DNA from: Haematococcus lacustris
Taxonomy: Eukaryota; Chlorophyta; Chlorophyceae; Chlamydomonadales; Haematococcaceae
Length of the DNA: 64,000 nucleotides
Assembly: GCA_030144725.1 (NCBI GenBank)
Contig: JASKMD010000008.1
Coordinates: 7,398,110-7,462,109, forward strand
Direction: 5' to 3'
Part shown: piece by piece, positions 55,812 through 64,000 of the stretch
Layout: each line of letters opens with the position of its first letter
Numbering within the stretch: position 1 is the stretch's first letter
Program-made: the position numbers and the translations under genes
Notes under the pieces: generated by a model
The model's input: only the letters and a program-made list of their open reading frames with translations
The model's database searches: none
What the model was told of the DNA's origin: nothing

Positions 55812-58227
55812 ATGAGTGAACCTCATCGCAACAACGGCAAAGCCGCAGCCCCCGCCAGGCGGCCTCTCGTACAAACCAAGGGTTCCGCATCTGTCGGCTC
55901 CTCACTTCAGCCCACCTTGAAACAGCTGAGTCTCCCGAACCTTTTCCAGCCGCGTCCGCTGCCACCCGCTGCGCCGCTGCAGGCAAGCGCGATTTGGGAT
56001 CGAATCCTGCTTCCCCCAGGCAGTGCGCCCACAAAAGGGGCAACCTCGACGGGAGCGTATGCCTTCCCTGCGCCATCGGGGCCATCGCGGGTCCAGCCAC
56101 GTCCAGCCATTGCCCCAAACCCTGGCCCCAACCCTGGCCACCCCCCCCAGCAACAGCCCCAGCCTCAACAGCAGCCCGCCCAGCCCCAGCAGCTGCAGCG
56201 CCAGTGACGCCAGCTACCAGCCCAGCGACGAGTCCAGTCCTGTGGCCTCTCACGCAAAGCCACGCCGAACTGGCATCCGCAGTGCAGAACAACGAGGCCA
56301 CGCCCAGTTAGCAACTGCCTGCAGGTTACCAGCTGCCCACACACCAGCCCCTGCTGCAGCCTGCCAGCATCCAGTGGCTATTGTGGGTGCCCAGCTGGAT
56401 CTTGGCACTGTGGTGAAGCATGGGGGCAGCAGCTGCACAACCCCACCTCCCCAGGTTTGCTCAGCCCCGGCCCCGCTCTGCCGCCATCAGGCCTGGCTGC
56501 AGCAGCCCCTGGTGCAGTGTGACCAGGGCAGCGCCTGGCCCCCTACTGGCCCACTACCCCCTCCAGCCCCCCTGGTGCCAGACATGGATGACATGTGGGC
56601 TGGTGGCGAGGCGGCACAGGCAGCAGGGGCGGGGAAACAACAGTGGCAGCAGCAGCAGGGGCAGCAGCAGGGGCAGCAGCAGGAGCAGCAGCAGGGGCAG
56701 CAGCAGGGGCAGCAGCTGGCCCTGACACTGCCACCCCCACGCAGCCTGGCCAAGGCGGGCGAGCGACTGGTGCTGGTACAGATGCCACCTCACTTTGATG
56801 TGTCAGGGGATATGGGCGTGGTAGGCAGGTAGGCTCTGCCTAGGCACACACCCTACACCACTGCTGCTCATTGGCTGCCCACACTCCAGCCAAGGCTTAA
56901 CCTGCCCACCTGCCCGACTGCCTGCCTGCCCTTCTGCCTGGTTGCCTGCCTTGCCAGCCTTGCCTCAGGCGCCAGACATCCCATGGCTTTCCGTCCACAT
57001 GCCTCCTGACCCCTCCCTGCCCTGCCTGGGAGGCCCTGCCAGCAGTTGCATGTGCTGCTGCCGCCTGCCCCCAGGGTGTGTGTGGACCCGGTGACCTCCC
57101 GAACCCCCTATCTGGCACCCCTCTCCCCCTCTGCCTCCCCCGCTGCAGCACGCCACCCTGCTCTGCCCTACCCCGCTGACAGCAGCAGCTCCGGGAGGAG
57201 TGAGGGCAGGAGTGACACAGAGAGTGAGGCGGGCACTGACCCTGGGGGGGCTGCTATGGCCAAGGAGGTGCGGCGAGGCTCTGCTGCAAGGCGGGCACGC
57301 GGTGGGAGTGTGACCCGAGGCCAGCCGTCACACTTGGCACCCCCCTCCTTGCATCAGTGGGGGGAGGGTTGGGAGGGCGGTGAGGGCAGGACCCTGCGCC
57401 TGGACCTGAAGGGAGAGCTGCTGCAGGTGCCATGCGGCCCGCTGGCCTACTCCATCGCCCTGGTCAAGCTGGCTCCTGCAGGTAAGCCAGCGCCTCCAAG
57501 GGCCCTGCGCGCTGCAAGCCTGCCGCTCACTCTGGGCCTACGGCAGTTGAGATGCTGGCCACCGCCATGCCCCTGTCCAGGGTATTTTCCTCTCCTGAGT
57601 ATGGACTGCAGCCCCTTTCTGACCCAGCTGCTTTCCATGCTACCCCTGCTGGCGTACACACTGTTGCTTGCGGTGCTTACCCTGCAGCGGGCACCGCTCT
57701 GGTGGAATGCCTGTTCACTTCCCTCAGCTGTGCAGTGCCAGACCGAGCAGCTGCCGCACAGCTAGCAGGGTGTGACCTGGCAGGGGTCATGGATGACGAC
57801 GAGGAAGAGGTGTACAGGTGGGAGGGATGGGGATGGGGATGGGGACTGGAGGAAGGGGTGAGGCGGGAGGGAGGAGTGAAAGGCTAAATGATGCATCATC
57901 CTTACTCACGCAGCTCCACACGCCTTGGGTGCTCAATTGCCAGCTTGGCATGCCAAGTTCGTCGAGTCACTGCAGAGCAGCAAGCTCATGACGCCTTCGC
58001 CCTTACATAAGCCGTGTGGCGTTCTCAGGTTCCCGTGCGGGGCAGGCGACGAGCTGCCAACGGAGGAGGCGGCGGAGGGCGGTGTTAGGTCCAAACGCAA
58101 AGCCACGGCCAGCAAAGCAGGCCAACGGCGAAAGAGAGCAGCTACGGGGCGGGGCGGCAAAGGGACCAACGCGAAGCGGCCTGCGGGTGCTGCACGGCCG
58201 ACCAAGGCCAAACAACCCTTGTTCTGA
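55812..58227 (+). CDS. Unrecognised gene: Pro/Gln-rich, basic C-terminus
   Basis: Starts MSEPHRNNGKAAAPARRPLV at 55812. A change of frame between about 55980 and 56200 implies an intron. Then SASDASYQPSDESSPVASHA, a poly-Gln stretch (about 56645-56715) and GERLVLVQMPPHFDVSGDMG before a donor near 56829. Further exons: about 57075-57481 (VTSRTPYLAP, a Ser/Asp-rich stretch, LDLKGELLQVPCGPLAYSIA), about 57688-57818 (GTALVECLFTSLSCAVPDRA, ending DDDEEEVYR) and about 58030-58227 (lysine/arginine-rich, ending TKAKQPLF and TGA). An acidic then strongly basic tail suggests a nuclear protein; a polymerase-associated factor is one possibility but the match is too weak to name. Exon joins are only partly resolved. 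Confidence 0.5.
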
Positions 58228-58440
58228 GGAGTAGTCTAACAACGTGTTTCGTTTATGATTGAGAGGTGATCTGAGGTCACGCCTTAAGATTGCGCCCCTG
58301 GGACGGAACACGCAAGTCTGCCCACAAACGAAAATAATTGAGATCACAGTCACTGGCGGCGAGCTGCATCGTGGTTGTATGGTTTGCTAAGCAAGTTTCC
58401 TTGTACAGCCCCAACACTTCTCCACAAGAGTGAGAGACCG

Positions 58441-58545
58441 GTGTGCGTCCCTAACCTAGGTGCGACCCGAGAAGTCGCTAGAGCCCTACCCTATGCATGA
58501 CTCTCTCGCACACATCCCCTTTGTACGGGGCAATCAAATTGTTTG
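58441..58545 (-). mobile_element. Fanzor family A 3'-flank fragment
   Basis: Inverted match to the CACATCCCCTTTGT and AGAGCCCTACCCTAT stem region of the family A flank. Neither coding sequence nor the terminal GGATTAAAAC is present. Boundaries approximate. Confidence 0.55.
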
Positions 58546-58733
58546 TTTGTTTGATACCTGATACACATGACACATGTCGCTGGTGATGCCACTGCCACTT
58601 CCGCAGCAGGTTGCTGGGTTGCTAAGCAGCCTGCTGTGAAACGGAATGAGCCAACCTCGTGAATACTTCTGTATGTGCAGCTGGGTTTTGGGAGAAGTGT
58701 TGGGGGCTCAGCAGGTCGACACGCAGTTCCCTG

Positions 58734-61700
58734 TCACAGATTCTTGTCCAGCACCAGGACGTGAAAGTCCTCCCCGGCTGCAAACCCCGCGACGCCTTCG
58801 TCTGCCCTGCGACCCGTGCCGGCAGCTGCTGTAGTGGCGACGGCCTGGCGCAGCGCTTGGCGCAACATGGTGGGGATGAGAGCGTCCACTGCCGGCGGCG
58901 TGTCCGGGCCGTGGAGCCTACACCGCCGGCCACCGCCAGAGGGGTCAGATACGGCGATAGCGATGGCAGCAGCAGAAGCAACCGCAGCAGCAGTGACGAC
59001 AACAGCAACGGCAGTAGCAGCAGTAGCAGCAGCAGCAGCAGGACACCGGAGCCCTCCCTAGTTTCCCCTCCTATCCCCCTTCTCTCCCCGCGTCCCCCCT
59101 TGTGCCTCCCCTCTTCCCACCCTCCCTTCCCCTCTTTTCCCAGCCCTCACCGTGTGTCGAACCGGGTCAGCAGCACCTTCCGCGCCCCTAACCCCGCCGC
59201 CAGCTCCCCCACCTCACTGGCGGCCAGGCCCTGTACAACTTGGGCAGCCATCCCACGCTCGAACCCCGCCTGCTCAGCGCCCCCGACCCCTCTCCCACTC
59301 ACTCCCCAGCTGCTCTCCATGCTGCTGCTGCTGTGGCTGCTGCTGCTACTGCTACTGCTGCTGCTGTGCTGTTGGCACCATTGCTATTGCTGACGTTATG
59401 CATGACTGCACCACTGATGTTGCTCTTCTTCTTGTCGTTGCTTAGCTCCAGACCTCGCGGCAGCACCAACTCATCCGGCAGCACAGTGCCCGTGACTAAC
59501 AGGTCCGCGTCTTGCGCCGCATCCCAAAACGCAGCGTCCCGGGGCGGTAGCGCGTGACAGGTCGACATGATGACAACCCGACGCCCTGGCCGTTTAGGGG
59601 ACACGCACAGTTCGGGGGGAATGGTCTGGCCGACGAGGTTCTGCAGCGTGAGCAGGCGCGGGGCCGGTCCGCAAGGCGACGCACTCCTGCCACCAAACGA
59701 ACTGCCCCATGCTACGCGCTGCGTGCTTGGTACCATTTCCCTGCGCCCGCACTTAACCGCCTAGCCCAAACTGCGCTCATGACATGTGCCATGCTCTAAG
59801 CTTCCTAGGCGACTTTGAAGTCCAACCAGGAGCCGTGCCAGCACAAATCTGCACTACCATTCTCCTAGGAAAGCTCGGAAAGACGAGACAGTTCATACGT
59901 AGTGACCTGCACTGCGCACCTGAACAGCCCGCCCCTCCTTGAGCTCTGAGTAAGCTCTGCCTGGAGGGATGCCCAGTGCTTGCGCCCGCTCCACCACCAG
60001 AGCACCCGACCGGTCAGCTTCCTGCGGCGCCAGCAAACTACCGGCGGCTGGGGAGGGGCTCAGGGCAGTAGGCAGGGGGCGATAGGTGGCGAGTGGGTCA
60101 TCCCCTGCCCAGCTCTCTCATACCAGTGAGGCCTTGGCGCTGCAGGATACCATCTCAGCGCATCAATGGTCCCGGGCAAGCAGGCTGGGGCATGACCAGC
60201 CCACCCCCTAGATGCTCATCAACCATTGCCTGGCACCCCAAGGTATGGCACGCTGCCTGGTCTTGCCTGGATTACGAAGGCAAAGCGTGGGCTGTCAGGC
60301 TGCGGTGAGGGCAAGGCCACAGCCACCACCTGGGCTCCCACATCAATCTGCAGGGTCCAGCGCAGCTGATGGTGGGGCGGGGGTGCTCTGTAGGCCAAGG
60401 GGCAGGGTGGGGTGGGGTGGGGTGGGGTGTGGTGGTGTGGTGTGGTGTGGTGTGGTGTGGTGTGGTTGGGGTGTGGGTGTGGGTGTGGGTGTGGGTGTGG
60501 GTGTGGGTGTGGGTGTGGGTGTGGGTGTGGTGTGGTGTGGTGTGGTGTGGTGTGGTGTGGGTGTGGGTGTGGTGTGGTGTGGTGTGGTGTGGTGTGGTGT
60601 GGTGTGGTGTGGTGTGGTGTGGTGTGGTGTGGTGTGGTGTGGTGTGGTGTGGTGTGGTGTGGTGTGGTGTGGTGTGGTGTGGTGTGGTGTGGTGTGGTGT
60701 GGTGTGGTGTGGTGTGGTGTGGTGTGGTGTGGTGTGGTGTGGTGTGTGGGCATGTCATTTACCTCTCAGGGTCTCCAGGCTGCGGGTCAGGAAAGGGCAA
60801 GTAGGCCGCCCGTGAGTCAAAGGCCAGCACGCCCCCGCCTGCCTTGCTGCCCTTGGCCGTGACAGCACGCTGCATTGCACAGGGGCCCATGTCAGGGCAC
60901 AGCGAATGCAAGCGTTATACAAGGGAGCAGGTCCCGGGAGAAAGAAGGGGAGGGTAGGTCACAAGGCCACAAAGGAGGTGAGACATGTCGGAGATGGGCG
61001 CAGCGTGTACTGCAGTCATGTAGCAATGTATCATCATGTATCAAGAGTGCAGCTACAGTCATCCACCCTCCAGCTCCCCTCCAGCTCCAGCCCCCCTGAC
61101 TGCACGTCAGGGTCAGGGACCCACCTAATGCCCTGGCCCTCCATGCCTGCTCCATGGCCAGGCCTGGTGGCTTCAGGGCAGGTGGCTGGTGGGGAGCCTG
61201 CCCGGGCGGCTGACTCACCCCCTGGGTGGGCTTGAAGGCGGCTAGGCACGCGTCGGTGGCTCCTTCTGGGTTCAGCTGGTCTGGGGGTAGCTGGGTGGTG
61301 AAGATGCGGGCGCGCCTGCATGGGAGTCAAGGAGGGGCGTCCTGGGTCCATGCGGCGCAAGGGGGAGGGCAGGGCTATTGGGGGGAGGGCAGAGCTGCAC
61401 TGAGGGTGGGAGTGCAGGGGAGCAGCCCCTGTTCGCTGACTCTGGTAGTTATAGGTAGTTTGGCCCCGTCCCACCGGCAGCACCTTAGCTGCCCCCACAC
61501 TGTAGCCCGTGCCTGCCTGTGCTGCCCTGGTTGCCTGCTCAGTGCTGCCCATGCTCCCCCACACCCGCCTTGCTGCCATACTGCCCTGTGCCCCTGCCCT
61601 GTGTCACTCGGCCTGCAGCAGCAGGCTGTTGCGCCTGGCTGCCCCACCTGTTGATCTGCTCTGGCTGGCGGTCCTGGTCCGGCACTGCCACACTGACCAG

Positions 61701-64000
61701 CTCATGCACCACAATGGCGACTTCCAGGTAAGTGTGAGACACCTGGGGGGTCACGCATTACATCACATCACATCACACCACCCCACATCACACTCCCATG
61801 CCAGTCTGTGGCAGCTGGTGCTGCCTCAGCTCTGATTGTAAGGCAGGCAGCAGCAGCAGCAGCAGCAGCAGCAGCGGGGCCCTAAGGCAGGCAGCAGCAG
61901 CAGGCCCACCCGCCCAGGTTTGCTAGGCCTACAAACTGCAGGCTGCTGCCAGCCAGGGCGTCCCTCTGACCATATAGATGTTAGCGAGGAAGTTGGCCAG
62001 GCCTGGGGGGCCGTACACGTGGATGGGGATGTCTGTGGTCTCGTGGCCCCGCACCCTGGCCTGGCCTATGGTGCACAACAGGCCCGGCAGGCCGGCCACA
62101 CTCTCAGAGGTGAGCGAGGTCATGAACAGGCGGAACACCTGGGGGCACAGGGCAGTGCGGCAGAGGTGGGTCAGGGTAGGGCAGGTGGGGTGGGGCTGGG
62201 GCAGGTGGGGCAGGGCAGGGCAGGGGCAGGTGGCACAGGGCAAGTGGTGGTGGCTATGGGGCTGAGGGCAGGCTGGGCTGTGGGGGATGAGGGGCATAAG
62301 GGGGCAGGGCTGTGGGGCTTGGCTGTGCTGCAGCAGCCGCAGGGGCAGCGCTGCGCTGGGTGGTGGGTGGAGGCCAGTGATGGGCTGAGCTGAGCGATCC
62401 AATACTGAGCAGTGGATGGAGCAGGGGCCAGGTCCGGCAAGGGAGTGGTCATCATGAAACTTTTCATTCACCATAAAACTTGAGCAGCGTTCACGGGTGA
62501 GGTGCCAGGGGTGCAGGCCAGGGGGCTGGTGTGTGTAACTCAGCAGCGTCAGGTTCAGGCTGGTGCAGGGGGCCAGAGAGTGTCAGGGCAGGGTACTACG
62601 GCAGGGTCGATGCAGCCAACAGGACAGGGGCAGCCGGCTGCTCACCTTGGACGGCCTCACATGGGCCATGGCGCCCAGTTGGCGCTGCGTGTCATCCCCT
62701 GCACACCACCACCACCACCACCACCACCACCATGAGCAGCAGCAGGAGCAGCAGCGGCACCACCACCACCATCTCAAACAGCAGCAGCACCGACAGCAGC
62801 AGGAGGGTATGTGGACAACACTATTCCCACCTGCTGCTGCTGCTGCTCTCTTGCTGCCTGCCACTGTTGCCCCCACTGCCGCCTCCCTATTGCTGCTGCT
62901 GCCCCAGCGCCTGCTGCGCTGCCCCCCGGCCCACCTGCATCAAACACCCAGGCGTCCTTGCCCCTCAGCAGCACCAGGGAGGGCAGGGCGCGGTAGCGGC
63001 CCGCGCTGTGCCCTGCACTGCCCAGCACTGCAACCTGCAGCTCGCTGGGGTTGGACTGCAGCAGCGTCTTCAACTGTAAGCAAATGCACACACACACACA
63101 CACACAGGACCTCACACATACACACACATATAGGACCTCACACTCTCATGTTTGCCCATGGCAGCAATGGCAGCACCCCACCCACTATGCCCTTGTCCCA
63201 TGATGCTGCTACCAGGGTGCACCAGGGGTTCAAGGTTCAAGGTGCTGCTACCAGGGTTGCTAAGGTTGCAGGGTTGCAGTTACCAGTCACAGCCGCTGCT
63301 GTTCATCACCATCTCGATCGCCGTCACGCGCACTCATAAATTGGGAGGGGTTAGGAGTTTCCCCCACCCCTACCCCTACCTTTACTCTTACCCCTACCCC
63401 TACCATTACCCCTACAGTTGAACCCACTCATAGACTGCATGCGCTGCTGTTGATGGTGGGGTAGAGAAGGAGGGTGAGGAGGGAAGCTTTATGCACGAGT
63501 AGGCAGGGGGGCTATAGAGCCACAACCTCTGTGCGCAACACCCTCCCATGCATGGACCCAGGCAGCAGTGCTGGGTGCACACCAGCTGGCGCCAGGGCCA
63601 GGACCAGAGTGCGGTCATGCGTCACACACTGGCATGCAGGGGTGTGAGGGTGTGATGTCCCTGGCGTCCTCACTCTGCTGAGACACTACCAGACCCGGGA
63701 CTGGTAGGCAGGGAGCAGAGCCCACCTCGTTTTCATCCAGCTGCTTGTCTTGCACCAGCCAGCAGCTTCCCCTCTGGAGGGGGGGCATGGGGGGCAGCTC
63801 AGTCAGGTCAATGTCCAACCCAGGAGCCAACCCACCCTCCGCCCCTCCGCCTCCAGCGTCGTACTGGCTGATGGGCTGCACCTCCTGCTGCCAGGGTGCC
63901 TCAGCCCGCTGCTCAGAGATGGGCGGCTGTGGCTGTTGCCCGATACTGCTATTCTGTTGAATAGGCCTACCCTCCTCCTCCTCCTCCTCCTCCTCCTCCT
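58734..64000 (-). CDS. RNase Z-like protein lacking the metal-binding residues (N-terminus off the right edge)
   Basis: Metallo-beta-lactamase-fold protein of the tRNase Z family. Exons: up to 64000-63726, 63073-62935, 62698-62646, 62138-61971, 61742-61648, 61315-61219, 60869-60763, 60387-60267, about 60030-59922, 59640 to about 59440, 59269-59151 and 58917-58734. Family blocks in order: LQVAVLGSAGHSAGRYRALP, DDTQRQLGAMAHVRPSK, LFMTSLTSESVAGLPGLLCT, PIHVYGPPGLANFLANIY, ALGIPPGRAYSELKEGRAVQ, PGRRVVIMSTCHALPPRDAA and ARKVLLTRFDTR. Active tRNase Z has HxHxDH in the third block, GDT in the sixth, an AxH/GHST histidine and LTHFS in the last; here they read SLTSES, MSTC, FERG and LTRFD. The fold is kept but catalysis is not expected. 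The exon before 63726 is acidic (poly-Glu) and continues past the window. The 60267 donor is GC or further downstream. Confidence 0.8.
60404..60745. repeat. (GGTGT)n / (GGGTGT)n microsatellite in an RNase Z-like intron
   Basis: Mixed 5- and 6-bp G-rich units, about 340 bp, in the intron between 60763 and 60387 of the minus-strand gene. The sense strand is CCACA-rich, close to a polypyrimidine context near the acceptor. Confidence 0.95.
62703..62731. repeat. (CCA)n microsatellite
   Basis: About nine CCA units on the plus strand, immediately upstream (in transcript sense) of the acceptor at 62699 of the RNase Z-like gene. Confidence 0.85.
63358..63418. repeat. CCCCTA-rich degenerate repeat
   Basis: Degenerate CCCCTA/CCCTTA units in an intron of the RNase Z-like gene, the same motif family as the GGGGTA array at 53916. 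Confidence 0.7.

Noticed and set aside
55812..58227. Naming the gene as an RNA polymerase I or III accessory subunit
   Set aside because: The LVLVQMPPHFDV block and basic tail only vaguely recall such proteins; too weak to name.
60212..60862. Cys/Trp/Val-rich frames over the GGTGT repeat
   Set aside because: By-products of the microsatellite in an intron of the RNase Z-like gene.
58734..64000. N-terminal (inactive) half of a long-form tRNase Z
   Set aside because: The blocks after the HxHxDH-equivalent follow the short-form/C-terminal order to the end and a stop codon follows; no second lactamase domain is seen, although the N-terminal part beyond the window is unknown.

Overview
The window is nuclear DNA of a eukaryote, most likely a flagellated chlorophycean green alga of the Chlamydomonadales (my impression is Haematococcus-like; this is inference). 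The basis is: GC-rich genes cut into many short exons with GT-AG and a few possible GC-AG introns, a cilia gene (CFAP36), a plant-type ubiquitin-RUB1 fusion, a plant-type glutaminyl cyclase, TGTAA motifs of the kind green algae use for polyadenylation, and huge G-rich microsatellites. There are no bacterial features. One 500-base run of N is an assembly gap.

Layout. 1-3.7 kb: glutaminyl-peptide cyclotransferase (minus), its introns holding a 16-bp minisatellite and Fanzor debris. 4-7.4 kb: possible unrecognised minus-strand exons. 7.4-12.9 kb: insertions of two Fanzor-bearing element families and a possible tiny gene. 13.1-18.3 kb: CFAP36. 18.7-20.9 kb: ubiquitin-RUB1 (minus), head to head with an unrecognised two-helix membrane-protein gene (21.1-23.3 kb). 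24.5-30.2 kb: ABC1/ADCK1-type kinase. 30.6-44.7 kb: a transposon graveyard with a nested MITE, a broken Crypton-like tyrosine recombinase, an HMG-box-like ORF, a 0.9-kb minisatellite, a fold-back element, a second Fanzor element, long inverted repeats and a Cys-rich/SAP-like gene. 44.8-49.3 kb: a 12-exon gene for a coiled coil + PD-(D/E)XK-like nuclease + protein kinase. 50.3-55.7 kb: a dispersed repeat, a 2.27-kb (GGGC)n array, an unrecognised gene, and interstitial (GGGGTA)n/(GGGGTT)n. 55.8-58.2 kb: an unrecognised basic-tailed gene. 58.7 kb to the right edge: an RNase Z-like protein that has lost its metal ligands.

Most notable. (1) Two Fanzor (eukaryotic TnpB) families whose copies share an intact 3' end, are truncated to different lengths at the 5' end, and are flanked by target duplications of different lengths. 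That pattern is typical of target-primed retrotransposition rather than of a cut-and-paste element. (2) The nuclease-kinase fusion gene, intact in frame over all 12 exons. (3) The RNase Z-like protein without catalytic residues. Exon joins were made by eye from splice consensus, reading frame and family similarity; no alignment or search was run.
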